Shown: positions 36,201 through 47,752 of the stretch, piece by piece
Layout: the number at the start of each line of letters is the position of its first letter
Position numbering within the stretch: the first letter of the stretch is position 1
Assembly (NCBI RefSeq): GCF_026745355.1
Contig: NC_079207.1
Coordinates: forward strand, 14,045,001-14,109,000
Length of the DNA: 64,000 nt
Source of the DNA: Beta vulgaris subsp. vulgaris
Lineage: Eukaryota; Streptophyta; Magnoliopsida; Caryophyllales; Amaranthaceae
Direction of reading: 5' to 3'
Translations under genes and position numbers: made by a program
Notes under the pieces: generated by a model
The model's database searches: none
The model's input: only the letters and a program-made list of their open reading frames with translations
What the model was told of the DNA's origin: nothing

Positions 36201-38073
36201 AGGGATTCTTCCTATTTGGACACATATCTGGATCCTGCATTTATGTCGCTAATTAAAGATCCAGATCAGAGACGCAAGGAGCAGTGGGAAAAGGCTGCTC
36301 AAGCTCAAAGTGGATGGAATTTTGCGAAAGTGCTTGGATTTGGTGATATTGGTGGTCCTCCACTATCTGCTGCTGAAGAATTTTCTCTCCATTCAAGATA
36401 TGTCGCTAAAGCAAATTCTTCTAATCTTTCTGAGATTGCAGAAATGAAAATTGTGTAAGTAGTACTGTCTCACATAATTTTGCTTTTTTTTCACACACAC
36501 ACCCCAAACCAAAAATAAAATAAGAGATTTTTTCACTTGTGTAATGTGGCTTTACCAGAAGTATACACCATCGATGTTGGATTACATTGCCAATTGATAA
36601 ACATATTCTCAGGACCTTGTCCTCTTTTCTAGAAAGTGCCTGTTTATCTTGCCACCTTTTTCTCATATAACTTTTGAACATTAAGAAAAGCAAGCCATCA
36701 CAGTGTCATTTTTTTTAATATGATGACAATGTTAAAAGCATGCAGGGAACCAGAATATGCTATCCTTTGTATCACCTGATCAATTTTCTGCTCTGACCTA
36801 TTTGATCTACTAAAGCTTGCATGCCAAACTATGAGATATCAGATAGGGAGTACTGTATTTGAGTCATGCTGCTGTTTTTCTTCAGATATCGTGGTGGGGT
36901 AGACAGTGAAGGACGGCCAGTTATGGTAGTGGTTGGAGCTCATTTCTTGTTGCGGTGCCTTGATCTGGAGCGCTTTATATTGTATGTCGTAAAGGTAAAG
37001 GACTTCTTTAAGCTGTGACTGGTCTGATTAATGATGGACTAGCTTCTTTTTTATTTTACTTTGATTCCATTCTGTATTATGTGGAGTGAATGAGATTGTG
37101 GTATTTTGCAATAATATGATCTCGTGATGATTGTTTTATAGGAGTTCGAGCCTATAAGTCAGAAGCCGTATAGTATTGTCTACTTCCATTCTGCTGCTTC
37201 TTTACAGCCGTAAGAATACTCTCTTTGAATCTTTGTATGGAGCCCACTAATATTTTTGTTCAATTTCAGTGTCAGAGATGCTATTGACCCTTGTATTATT
37301 ACACGATAATGAATTATTAAAGTTATTTTGTTGACCTATGTATCAATTTTATATCTTATATATCTATTCTTTTCGGTGTACAGTCAACCTAACTTAGGGT
37401 GGATGAGAAGATTACAGCAAATACTTGGTCGCAAGCACCAACGTAATCTACATGTATGCCACAGGATTTCTATTATCTTGTTGATTATTGTCAACACTAA
37501 AAATAAGAGATATACATTAGGACTTATGGTCTGATATGTTTGATACAGGCAATATATATTTTACATCCAACATTCGGACTGAAATCAGCCATTTTTGCCC
37601 TTCAACTTTGCGTGGATAATGTGGTATGCATCTATCACATTCTATTAGTCTTGTAGGTCTTTCTTTTGCTTTTTCATTTTCAGCCACTAGATTCTGCATC
37701 TTTACCCATGCATCAATGTGAATGTCTAGGTTTGGAAGAAAGTGGTGTATGTTGATCGGCTACTACAGTTGTTCAGATATGTTCCCCGTGAACAGTTAAC
37801 CATCCCTGACTTCGTATTCCAGTTGAGTATTCACTTCCATTTCTATGGCATTGTATCTGAATAATTTTCAACATTCCCAGACTTAGTTAGGTAAGCATGT
37901 CATCAAGAAGCAAAGATCCCATCTTTCGGTTTGTGAAAGCCTGAAACTTGCTGAATCTCCTACGAAATTACCCCCCCCCCCCTCTCGAGGCACTATAAAT
38001 ACACTTCACAGTGACTCATGTATGCACAATGCTCCAAGTTACAGCGACTGTTGTTTTTGGGCCACTACAGTTG

Positions 38074-38115
<42 letters not shown>

Positions 38116-38430
38116 GACACCGGAAAAACATACAGAAGCTAAAACAAGCAAACAAATCTAAAACGCCGTAAATAAATTCACTCTTATCACTCTTAAGAAA
38201 ATAAATTCAAATAGGTTATAAAATAAGCTTCAATAAGGTCAATTTAGATAAGTTGTGAAAAAATGCACCTTTATTTGGATTGGGGGCTGAAGTCCATTGC
38301 ATCTACAAGAGAGACTTTTCGCAGTTTTATGTAATATGATGATGGGTTTTGCAGGCACGATCTAGAAGTGAACGGGGGTAAAGGTCTAATTGTAGATCCT
38401 AGAACGAAGTACGTGTATCAAAGACCATAG
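30288..38430 (+). CDS. Macro domain plus CRAL-TRIO (SEC14-like) protein, GDAP2 type
   Basis: Fourteen exons join in frame to 1,689 bp (562 aa): 30288-30605, 31178-31255, 31465-31520, 32046-32165, 32239-32309, 32555-32648, 32795-33004, 36203-36454, 36886-36994, 37142-37209, 37384-37453, 37549-37623, 37730-37821 and 38355-38430. All introns are GT..AG. Residues of about 84-250 form a macro (Appr-1''-p/ADP-ribose binding) fold: KVYLWRGNPWNIEVDAVVNS, GLHAVAGPGLAEEC, GGCRTGMAKMTSAYDLPA, KVIHTVGPKY. Residues of about 398-545 are a CRAL-TRIO/SEC14 lipid-binding-type domain: YRGGVDSEGRPVMVVVGAHF, SIVYFHSAAS, AIYILHPTFGLKSAIF, WKKVVYVDRLLQLF. The same order occurs in animal GDAP2 and Arabidopsis At1g69340 (the length also agrees, from memory). 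The cellular role of the plant protein is not established. Intron 7 (3.2 kb) holds two MITEs and a tandem duplication. Confidence 0.94.
33170..33521. repeat. About 170-bp tandem duplication in intron 7
   Basis: Two diverged adjacent copies share 'ccttgtagacattttactac' and 'ttagattaatggctatataa'. It lies within intron 7 of the macro/CRAL-TRIO gene and is not coding. Confidence 0.85.
33564..33913. mobile_element. Tourist-type MITE in intron 7
   Basis: 350 bp. The terminal inverted repeats are GGCTCCGTTTGGTAGGG and its counterpart CCCTACCAAACGGAGCC, an exact match, with a TAA TSD on both sides. The interior is palindromic ('aaaatggttttcca'). Confidence 0.95.
34172..34408. mobile_element. Small Tourist-type MITE in intron 7
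   Basis: 237 bp. The ends are GGGCCTGCTCACTTCA and TGAACAGAGCC, imperfect inverted repeats, with TTA on both sides. The interior is rich in 'agttcagacaa'-like units. Confidence 0.75.
37972..38116. repeat. Homopolymer tracts in intron 13
   Basis: A poly(C) run begins at about 37972 and a poly(T) run of about 38 bases lies at about 38077-38114. Both are error-prone for sequencing. The long T run might be the tail of a minus-strand retroposon, but no body or TSD is recognisable. Confidence 0.85.
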
Positions 38431-39087
38431 GCTGGACGTTGGTGGCATCTGCGGTCAGAAATTTATTCTTTACTTCCTTTTTCTTTTTTGTGAACCAGAA
38501 TTGGTTTGTAATCTGTCTTTGATCATCAATCTTGTATACTAATTCTACATATTTTCTCCCTTGATATTCTTTTTGTTCTATGTTTATGTATAGCAGTCGA
38601 GAAATTGATTGTTGTGAAGTGATCAATTTATGATTTATTATAATAAATTGCCTTCTTTTTTCCCATGTATACATTAAATCGTGTAATATATCCAGTTTTT
38701 TTATTTGCGGGGATAGCGATGGAGCTGTTATAGGCATCAAACTGGGGGATATCTAGTACCCATTTTTTTCCAATTGGTACCATGAAAAGTTGAAAACTAC
38801 AGAATAATATTACATGAGTACTAATTGGAAGGATTTTGGTACTAAGATCTAATTGGAAGAGTTTAGTACTATGGTGATTAATTAGATCAACTAATATTAG
38901 TTAATGCTTTTTTTTTGGTACGAATTGCAAGAATTTTGAAGTATCAATATGGTTTTGTTAGATGCAAAATGAGTATCTCGCATATAGAAACCAATATTTT
39001 CTTGGTGGCGGTGTGGGTATTACATGGACTCATGGAGTTAGAGTGGACCCTTGTTAACTGGGACAGAAGAAAGTGAAATAAGTGACA

Positions 39088-39300
39088 TTTTTTTTTGCCC
39101 TCATTAGGAACCTCTTGGTAAGAAGAAGGATCCTACTGGACCAGCACCTTGCTTAGTTCAGCTAGTCCAACTACACAAGTCAACGCTTGAGAGTAGGGGT
39201 AGAAGGGAATCTCTACTCTCAAGTACAAGTAGGTAGTAGGGTTCGAACTTGTGACCTCCAAGTCACAAGGTGAGTTACCCCATTACCTCCACCAAGTAAG
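39088..39300 (-). mobile_element. tRNA-derived SINE, minus strand
   Basis: Read on the minus strand the head is CTTGGTGGAGGTAATGGGGT followed by a B-box-like segment, GGTCACAAGTTCGAACCC, characteristic of plant tRNA-related SINEs. The other end terminates in an A-run (T-run at about 39089-39097 on the plus strand). The flanking TSD is not certain. It is non-coding. Confidence 0.65.
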
Positions 39301-39463
39301 CTTGTTTGTGAAATAAGTGACATGAGCTGGTGAGAATATCAAAAGTTTATATCCCATTATTTATTTTATATCCCCACTACCTCCACCAAGTAAGCTTGTT
39401 TGTGAAATAAGTGACATGAGCTGGTGAGAATATCAAAAGTTTATATCCCATTATTTATTTTAT
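39283..39463. repeat. 90-bp direct tandem duplication
   Basis: The unit containing 'ctaccaccaagtaagc'-like text and 'agtgacatgagctggtgaga', ending in 'cattatttatttta', occurs twice in succession with almost no differences. It starts inside the SINE head, so the duplication occurred after that insertion. Confidence 0.9.
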
Positions 39464-41159
39464 TCCCTTTCGTATTAATAGGCACCATTTTCACAATATT
39501 AGTTTGCATTGGGATATTTTTAAGATCTTTGTGATATACATCCGGATATAATAAACAAAGCGTTTTGTGTGTGGCTGGCCGCACCTATATTTATAGGCGT
39601 GGCCGCGCACACACCATTTTCAGCCAGCCAACTCATTTTTAAAAGGTCACATCTCACTCGTTTCTTATCGAAATTGAGCTTTTGACCAAGCTTTGGAAAG
39701 CTATCGAGCCAATTTTTCATCTCCAACTCAAATTTTCCAAAGATATAGGGTGTGCTATGAGATATGGCCTCTTGAAGTTGACACTTGTGCACAAACGTTT
39801 GTGAATAAATGGAGTTACTTGTAACAATAAAACGGAGTCGATAAATAGATGTGGTTACTTTTATAACAAAAGGGAATACTAATCAGTTTCTCTTATAAAC
39901 GAATGATGTTACTTATATGAAGAAATTGGGTTATTTGTGTGAACAAATAGGGTTACTCGTAATGATTAAATAGAGTTGTCGTATAATTAAACAAGATTAC
40001 TTATGTGAATGAATGAGGTTACTCATATGAATAAATAAGGTTACTTTTGTGAATAATTGGGGCTACTCATATCAAATAGGGTTGTCAATGATTAAGTAAA
40101 ATTATTTGTATGAAGAAATGGGGTTACTTTTGCAAACTATTAGGGTTACTCGTATGATTAAGTGAGGCTACTCGTATGAAGAAAATGAGTTTATTTTTGT
40201 GAACAATTGGGGTTACTTGTATGATTAAGTAAGGTTACTTGTATGATTAAGTGAGGTTACTCATATGAATAAGCGGGGTTACTTTTGCGAACAGTTGAGG
40301 TTACTCGTATGATTAAATGAGGTTACTCTTATGAACAAATGAAGTTACTCGTATGAATAAATGAGGTTACTCGTATTGATAAATAACAGTTTTTTTGTGA
40401 ACAATTAGAGTTACTCGTATGAATAGATAAAATTACTCGTATTGATAAGTGGGGGTTTCTTTTAAAAACAAATCATGTTATCGGTATGAATAAATGAGGT
40501 TACTCATAAGAATAAACTAGGTTACTCATATGATTCAAATAGCTTACTCATAGGATTCAACAAGGTTATGCCAAAAAACTAAACGAGGTTATTGTAAAAA
40601 GGGGGGGGGGGGTTTACTCATATACTATATTAAGGTTACGTGTAACCATGGAAGGGGTTACTCTTATAAACAAAATGGATTGCTTATGTGAATATAATGG
40701 GGTTACTGGTATGAATAAATGGTGTTACTCCTCATGAACGAATGAGGTTACTCATATTAATAAATGGGAGTTGTGTAAAGTTTCAGGTATGAAATAATGA
40801 GATTATTAATATGAATAATTGAGCGTACTCATAAGATTTAACTAGGTTACTGATATAATTAAGATAGGTTACTCATAGGATTAAACTAGGTTATCGATAT
40901 GATTAAGATAGGTTATAAATAGGATTAAACAAGGTTACTCCAAAAACTAACAAGGTTACTACAAAAAATTAATGGTGTTAATCATATAATATTATAAGGT
41001 TACACATAACAATAAAAAGGGTTATTCTTATAATAATAAAAAATGGATTTACTTCTGTAGACAAAATAAGATTACTCATATGATTAAATGGAAAAGAACG
41101 TATTGTGTCGGACTCGTCCGACCATAATCTTTGGTCGGACGACTTTCAGGTGGTTCCAA

Positions 41160-41640
41160 TTTTTTTTCAGTTGGTTTCAAAAAAAATTCAGTTAGTCTTA
41201 ATTTTTTTTTCAGTTAGTCTTAATTTTTTTTCAGTTAGTCTTCATTTTTTTTCAGTTAGTCTTCATTTGTTTTCAGTTAGTCTAAATGAAAGTAAGTTAC
41301 CTCTAAATGAAAGTAACTTAGGTCTAAATGAAAGTAACTTAGGTCTAACTGAAAGTAACTTAGGTCTAAATGAAAGTAAGTTACCTCTAAATGAAAGTAA
41401 CTTAGGTCTAACTGAAAGTAACTTAGGTCTAACTGAAAGTAACTTAGGTCTAACTGAAAGTAACTTAGGTCTAAATGAAAGTAAGTTAGGTCTAAATGAA
41501 AGTAACTTAGGTCTAACTTAAAGTAACTTAGGTCTAACTGAAAGTAACTTAGGTCTAAATGAAAGTAAGTTAGGTCTAAATGAAAGTAAGTTAGGTATAA
41601 ATGAAAATAAGTTAGGTCTAAATGAAAGTAATTTTTTTCG
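41160..41640 (+). repeat. Minisatellite inside the Pack-MULE
   Basis: Tandem 21-bp units of the kind CTAACTGAAAGTAACTTAGGT, preceded by 'ttttcagttagtctt' units. Because 21 is a multiple of three, it gives an open LNESNLGLTES-type frame that I treat as an artefact. Confidence 0.93.
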
Positions 41641-41763
41641 AAATGAAAGTAACTAAATCATTCAGTTACAATGTCACAGCTGAGTCATTATATCTGTACA
41701 TTTAAAATATGAATACTTACGATGTAATCTAAAAAAATCGAAATACGAACAACTTCCCAAAAA

Positions 41764-41870
41764 CACAAATACCTTGACTTTCAAATCCTCCACAACCTGC
41801 TTCGGAAGCAAAGTTTTGCTTGATTCTGATGAAAGAATGTTGACAAATCGTCGAGGTCCAGGAAATACTG
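41764..41870 (-). pseudogene. Captured exon-like fragment, family unknown
   Basis: On the minus strand a pyrimidine tract and 'tccag' precede about 100 bp of coding-like sequence (FPGPRRFVNILSSESSKTLL, then PKQVVEDLKVK) that ends at a consensus donor, AAG|gtattt. This looks like one exon with both splice sites, taken up as genomic DNA by the Pack-MULE. I do not recognise the parent protein. Confidence 0.5.
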
Positions 41871-42085
41871 GACAAAAAGAAAGCAGAAAAGTAATATCAA
41901 GCCCAGATATGGTAAACATGGTAACTATGTTTAGGCCAATATGATTAAGACTCAGAAGGCCAGAACATTGAGTTAGCAGTAATATGCCAGAATACCTTGA
42001 CATATTATGATGATCATCTAAGAAACATCCATCACGAGGATGTGTTTTGATGATTTCGAGGAATATTATGGTTTTTTTTTTGTGT

Positions 42086-42240
42086 TTCGAAGTCCCGCAC
42101 GACGACTGTTTCAGGTAGAATACGCCATGGAGGCAGTGAAGCAAGGTTCTGCTGCAATTGGGTTTCGATCTAAGACGCATGTGGTATTGGGTTGCGTTAA
42201 CAAAGCCCAATCTGAACTTTCCTCTCATCAGCGTCGGCGT
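42086..42240 (+). pseudogene. 20S proteasome alpha-type subunit fragment (PAF1/alpha-6-like)
   Basis: The frame reads [20 protein letters not shown], then [20 protein letters not shown], then SELSSHQRR. This is the conserved N-terminal region of proteasome alpha subunits (consensus [12 protein letters not shown]), closest to the alpha-6/PSMA1 (plant PAF) type, in which [14 protein letters not shown] follows. The Gly of SPxGRLFQ is replaced by Arg. The N-terminal start region is missing and the frame runs into the MULE terminal repeat after HQRR. It covers only about 50 of roughly 270 residues, so it is a captured, non-functional fragment. Confidence 0.88.
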
Positions 42241-42345
42241 TTGAGTTTTGGGCTCAGCCCGTCTAACAGCAAGCAATGGTCAGACGGTCTGACCCAATAC
42301 TTTCACTAAATGGAATTATAGGTATGAATTAATGAGGTTACTCTT

Positions 42346-43360
42346 TGTGCTCTCAAATCTTCTCCATTAGCAACTAATCAACATCAAACAATTGTTCAAA
42401 ATGTGAACCTCATACATATATCGAAAATTACAAAACTACTTTGAAATGCAAAATCAAATACAAATCTAGTCTACGTCGGCAAAACGCAATCCGTCAATTG
42501 TGCGCACGGGCGTATGTAGAGGAAGGTGTGCATGAGTCAAAACGCATATTCATTAAACCAAAAATGGACGAAATGAACATACATTTGTTGATCTCCAATG
42601 AATACCGAAAAACATAAAACCTATTTTTTAAATTAATTAATTTCATTTTTCCACACAAATTTTTAAATACTTTCTCTTTATTCTCCCCAAATCCTCCAAC
42701 ATCTCTCTAATTTCTCTCTAACCTCTCTCATCAAACTCTTCAAATTCTTTATTTTTTTGCACAATTTTCGTACATGAAGATGAACACAACGAGTTGCAAA
42801 GCGAAATCGATAATATAAAGTATTAGATCTATACATTTTATAAGAAAATATGACATTTTTTTACATTTTGTATTATCACTTCTTTTTTTTTTTTTCCTTT
42901 TTTTCTAGTGAAGATCTTGATAGTGGTTTGTGAAAAAAATGAAAACAAACTTGCAATTGATGTCCCAATGAACAAATGAGAAAGCCCAATAAATAAAAGA
43001 GATGAACAAGACCGACATCTAGAAAAAAACCAGGTATTGTTCATTGTACTGTAAGTATATGTTCATTGTATTATTATAATATAGTCATTGCTTCGTGTTG
43101 GTCATATATTTATTATATTTAGCCATATGGTTATTATGTTTTCGTTCAGATGTTAGGTACAATTGTTCATATCTTAATTGTGTGTTTGACATATATTAAT
43201 TGCATTAATAACATGAATTATGACATATGTTCATTGTCTTGTTATCACATGTTCACTGAAACACATGTTGGTCAGATGTTTATTGCATTTCAGTCATATG
43301 TTCATTATGTGTTTGTAATATATTCAAGGAAATATTCACAAGACATGAATCAACTATATA
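42346..43360. repeat. Intergenic, with 'TGTTCATTGTATTA' repeats at 43030-43345
   Basis: No gene seen. From about 43030 the sequence consists of degenerate units such as 'catatgttcattatgttttc', and the theme resumes at about 44380-44640 on the other side of the foldback element. A single low-complexity tract appears to have been interrupted. Confidence 0.6.
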
Positions 43361-44325
43361 TTACCCATTTTCGTTTTTAAGTCCCAACTATGGATTATTC
43401 CCTACAGATCCCAAGTTTACTATCTTGTGATTTTCATAAGTTCTGAGTAGTGATGGCCATTGGTGCAGGCTAGGCGGGCTGGGCTAAGATTTCAAGGCCC
43501 AAGACCGGACCGTGAAATTCATGGGTTGGGCGGGCTGGTTCGCGGGCTGAAAAATCTTGACCCACACTGGTCTGTTACCGATTTTCACGGTTCAGGAAGC
43601 AGCTCTGGCAGTTCGTGGGTCTAGTGGGTTGGACCGAGCTGGCGGGCCGGCATGAGAATTTATTTTTCAAAATTATTTAATCATTGAAATTATTCATTAT
43701 TGTTACATAAAATCTTTAAAATGAATTAAAATATATGCAATTATTAATATTAATGAATAATTCTATTATTTTGAAATTTGATTGAATTATAATATATGCA
43801 ATTTGTTTAAAATAAATGTAATTTGATTAAAATATACACAATTTGGTTCAATATTTACTTGGACTGGGCTAGTCCAGTTCATGGGCCGGACTGGACCGGT
43901 TTTGTGGTCCGAGCTGGGCGGTTTTAGTAGCTGACTTTAGTGAGCTGAGCTCAAGAAATCTGGCCCACGACCCACCCACCAATCTCACGGTTCGAGCTGG
44001 GCTGTACCGGGCTTTTTGTGGGCCCGGCCCACACGACCCACGAGGTGGGCTGGATGGGCTGGATTGACCCGCACTGTTGGCCATCTTTAGTCCTGAGTAA
44101 CTTATAACCGGTTTAGAAGATAATATTTTCAAATGTTGGTCCCAATTTATAGATCTTTATCACTTGCTTAAAGTGTTCGAAGATGGTAAATGTTTAAAAT
44201 CTTACCTTCTAAACAGGTTATACATAACTCGAGACCTATGAAAATTACAATATGGTAAACTTGGGACTTGCAGGTAACAATAAATAGTTGGGACTTATAA
44301 AATAAAATGGGTAATAGTTGGGTCC
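43361..44325. mobile_element. Foldback element with nested hAT insertion
   Basis: The left arm (tacccattttcgtttttaag, 'agtcccaactat', 'cccaagtttactat', 'ttttcataag', then after the hAT 'taacttataaccggtttaga') is matched by the reverse complement of 44200-44325. Removing the hAT at 43448-44089 restores a continuous left arm of about 125 bp. A superfamily-defining TSD is not clear. Confidence 0.75.
43448..44089. mobile_element. Small non-autonomous hAT element
   Basis: 642 bp. The ends are TAGTGATGGCCA and TGGCCATCTTTA (imperfect TIRs), with an 8-bp TSD of which 7 bases match (gttctgag at 43440-43447, gtcctgag at 44090-44097). Subterminal GC-rich text built on 'gggctggg' and 'cgggctg' resembles other plant hAT-derived elements. 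No transposase is present. Confidence 0.82.
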
Positions 44326-44821
44326 CCTTTTGTGATTTTTTCCTAGATTCAATGAAATGATAGGAATTAATGATGGGTTGATTATCATATATTTGTCTAT
44401 AAATGTGTGATATTTGTTCAAACTTTGTATGATTATGTGATGTTTATTATACTATTTACAAATACAAGGTACATATTTTAAGGCTGATGTTCATTGTATT
44501 ACTAACATGTTCATTTTAATTAGTCACATGCTCGTTATATTTGGTCATATATTTATTGTGTGTGGGAGCATGTTCATTCTATTCTTAGAATGTGTTGGTT
44601 GTATCTTTGAAAGATTATGTTAATTGTATTATAAACTTGAATAAATTTGTTTTAGTTAACCACTGCTCTTTCCTTTCTCGTATCAGTTCAATCCACTAGT
44701 TTAGACAACTAATGATACGTTACGGTGTCGAGATCTCACAAATCAAATCAATCGGAAATGGAAGGAAGCTTAGAAGCACAAAAATCTTCTTAATAAAATC
44801 AATAGTGTTTAATTAAAAAGT

Positions 44822-44938
44822 ACCAAGGATGTTTCAGCCTAGTGGTTAAGGTTGAGGTGCTGTGAACAATAGGTCACAAGTTCGAATCCCCCCCTTCTTT
44901 GTACCGCCTCTGTGGCTTATATGGATAAAAAAAACATG
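44822..44938 (+). mobile_element. tRNA-derived SINE, plus strand
   Basis: The A-box-like tract is agcctagtggttaaggttga and the B-box is GGTCACAAGTTCGAATCCC, about 35 bp apart as in tRNA promoters. A short body and an A-run (ggataaaaaaaac) at the 3' end follow. The acceptor-stem pairing of a real tRNA gene is absent. Confidence 0.75.
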
Positions 44939-46934
44939 TTCTTTTGTAAAACCCTGGTATTCATATGTTATATATTTTATTATTTTGCTTGTATTTCTAC
45001 ATTTGGGTACATACTACATTTTGAATTAACCATCTTTTGTAATTACTTAGTTTTTTTTTATAATTATATAACTCTTAAGTTGGATTATTCATTATAGATA
45101 GTATGTTGTTCGCAGAATCATATTTGTACATTACAAAGAATAATAATGATAACATAAATATTTCATCACAATGAACATATAAGTAATTTGAAAGAACAAT
45201 TTGAAGAACTTGGATGAACAAACTTACAATTTTTGAATCATCGTATGTAAATGAAATGAGGAATGAACAATAGTAAATTTGAAAAATATTTGAATTTTGA
45301 CAATGAGCGGCAATTTTGAATTTTGGAAATTCGTAAACATACTGAATTTTGGAATTAGTCGAAAATATTCAATCTAGAATTGCAATTGTTCATTCAATAG
45401 TTGGTATTTCATAAATAATACCTAAATTTGTCAAGTAGAATAACCAAATATTGGGCCATAAACATAAATAATACCTAAATTTGACAAAATTTCCAAATAA
45501 TCTTAAATTTGATAGCCCTTAATTTTTCATCAATTTTTTTTATACCAAAAGACCCTAAAATAATTGTTCCCTACCACCACCCTTACTACCAAAGTGTTGA
45601 GGTATGGTTAAGTGTACTTTAAAATGGTTATAAACATTTCTAGCAATAAACAAACAAAAAAGAATAGCACGTGTATATCGCAATAGATGCTATTGTTCAT
45701 TATATTTAAAAGTTTAAGGATATTACGTAGAAATTAAAAAAAAGCGTAATATAAAGTATGTTTACTACAACCACATAACAAGAATACCTTTTTAAATTAG
45801 TGATTTCCTTAAATTTTCTACCTTATGATCAAATAAACTATTAAGCAAATTAACTCTTTGCTTATTGTTGATTTTTTTTTTTTTCTTTTTTCAAAATTTG
45901 GCAAAAAGATCAAAGCATTAGCACTTTCTAAATCCATCAAATCTTTCACCTTGTTTTGGACACTTAAATATAGGAAGTATCCTTCACCTTGTTTTGGACA
46001 CTTAAATACTAGAAGTAGTTTATGGAGAATTTTTTTTTATTATGGTGCCAATAAAAAGTAAAGTAGTGGCCAACTTCGTTCTTTTTTATTATACCCAAAG
46101 CCTACCCTAAATTCGCTAAACCGTGTAGATATTGCATAGAGTTTGAGTTGATTACGAATACATATAACATGTTCGAGTCTATTCAAACCCCTACTGTCCT
46201 ACCCCATTGTTATCAAATGTCCATAGAAGTTTTATATTGAAGGGTTTCGTTCCAATTTTTGGTACAACTACCCAAATACTTTAGCAATTAGGTCATTTAA
46301 TTCCCAAGCTTCTTGATTTTGCTTGTGTTTCTATTCATCAAAATTCAAAACCATATGTTGTTACGCTTATTAGACACCAAGATTTCAACCGGTGAGTAGC
46401 GTTCAGAAGATAGCAATTACCACAGTGGCAACAGATGGCCCCATTTAAAGTTTATGCTTTAGACTCATAAGACCTTTACAAATTCTTATTTTCCTATTCT
46501 TGTTTTTATATTCTAATTTTTCATTCTTTATTTTTTTTTGGCAAAAGGAATACAACATTTATGAAGGTATTTGACACTTGACAACATCTCAAAGCATATA
46601 AACCCTCAGTGACTCATTCGGCCTCAGCAATGTTATAATATGTCCTAGACTTATATAGCTGATCACAACCATTTTCAATTTTTCACATACATTCAAATAA
46701 ATCAGATAAAATCATCATGATGGCTACAACATATTGTCAGATCGTCACTCCTTTACTCCGAGAGAGCTATATACGACAGCGATATGTTCCAAAAGTCTCC
46801 CACAATCCATGATCTACTCAATGATAAGTAGTTTGGTGAAAGAATCCGTTATTTGTTTCAATTTGTTATATTCAATGTCTCTTGTAGATATTGTATAATT
46901 GTTTATTAATTAATTGTTTTTACTTAAAAATAAT
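44939..46934. other. Intergenic, no gene seen
   Basis: AT-rich sequence. A tandem repeat of about 39 bp ('ccttgttttggacacttaaa') lies at 45949-46016. Nothing else is supportable. Confidence 0.6.
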
Positions 46935-46935
46935 A

Positions 46936-47060
46936 ATACATTTTGTGTAACTTAGTTGGTTAAGTAATGGAGTGAACCTGTCAAACAAGGGTCGAATCGA
47001 TGGATGCAATTTTCCAGATTTAAAGCGTTTTTTGTACTAACTTTTTGTGGCGGTTGGAGA
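46936..47060 (+). mobile_element. Possible SINE head
   Basis: The sequence 'tgtaacttagttggttaagt', followed about 30 bp later by 'aagggtcgaatcgatgg', resembles A and B boxes of a tRNA-derived SINE. The 3' end and TSD were not found, so this is tentative. Confidence 0.45.
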
Positions 47061-47752
47061 TTTTCACTTGCCATTTTCTGGACTGGATTTCGAATTAAGA
47101 GCAAATTTACATCATACGTAGCAGACCCAGTTCAGGTCAGTCAAGTAAAACTAGCAGGCCTTCTAGATCTTTTGTCATTTTTATTGGGTTTTACTTGGGA
47201 CAAGTCTACTAGGAGATGATACACAAGACATGTGATTGAAATCCCGTTTATATCATTCCTTCGTGGATCCCTATACACCAAAATATAACAAAGCATAACA
47301 ATTAACAAGAGTCAGGCGCAAATTGTCTCAAACTGCAGTCATGAAATTTGTTTTCCAAGAGTGGTTGACATGGTGCAGTCATGCGATTGTCTAACCAGCC
47401 GCGTCTGAAACAAGCGGAAATCAATAGTATCATACAGCATAACACTGCCTTAACATTTGATGACAAGCACACCGGTGCATATTCTGCTTTAGTTCATTAG
47501 CTCATGCACATAAGCTAGGACAAGAAACCCATGCAACATTATTCATGAAACAATACAAAGTTGGTTGCAAAGCCACATAATTAAAGGGGACCCAAATTTT
47601 GGGCTACAGAACATGTACAAAGACAATCCCCTTTTTCACTAGAAAAAAAGAAGGAAAAAGGAAAAGCTCAGTTTCAGACGCCTTAACGAACAACTCTACT
47701 CCAGTATTGTCCCTCTATATGTTCGTCGATACATAAATCTCCACCAAATAAA

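Larger units (their letters stand above)
41094..42306. mobile_element. Pack-MULE carrying gene fragments (1,213 bp)
   Basis: Imperfect terminal inverted repeats (left AAGAACGTATTGTGTCGGAC, right the counterpart of GTGAAAGTATTGGGTCAGAC) are bracketed by a perfect 9-bp TSD, taaatggaa (41085-41093 and 42307-42315). The size and TSD fit a Mutator-like element. It holds an internal minisatellite (41160-41640), an exon-like antisense fragment and a 20S proteasome alpha fragment, but no transposase. Confidence 0.87.
39800..42345 (+). repeat. Degenerate minisatellite, 'GGTTACTCGTATGAATAAATGA' type
   Basis: Dozens of diverged units of about 22-25 bp built on gaggttactcgtatgaataa run from about 39800 to 41084 and resume briefly after 42316. 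The Pack-MULE at 41094-42306 interrupts the array. No protein is encoded. Confidence 0.9.

Noticed and set aside
41105..41521. Repeated LNESNLGL peptide as a possible repeat protein
   Set aside because: It is a 21-bp minisatellite read in frame inside a Pack-MULE, and starts within the element terminus.
11864..42240. A proteasome gene cluster, because a PSMD10-like gene and a proteasome alpha fragment share the window
   Set aside because: The alpha fragment was carried in by a Pack-MULE, so its proximity is a coincidence.
42040..42309. A functional proteasome subunit gene
   Set aside because: Only about 50 residues match the family. The start region is missing and the frame runs into a transposon terminal repeat.
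44822..44938. tRNA gene
   Set aside because: A- and B-box-like segments are present, but there is no cloverleaf pairing and the 3' end is A-rich, so a SINE fits better.
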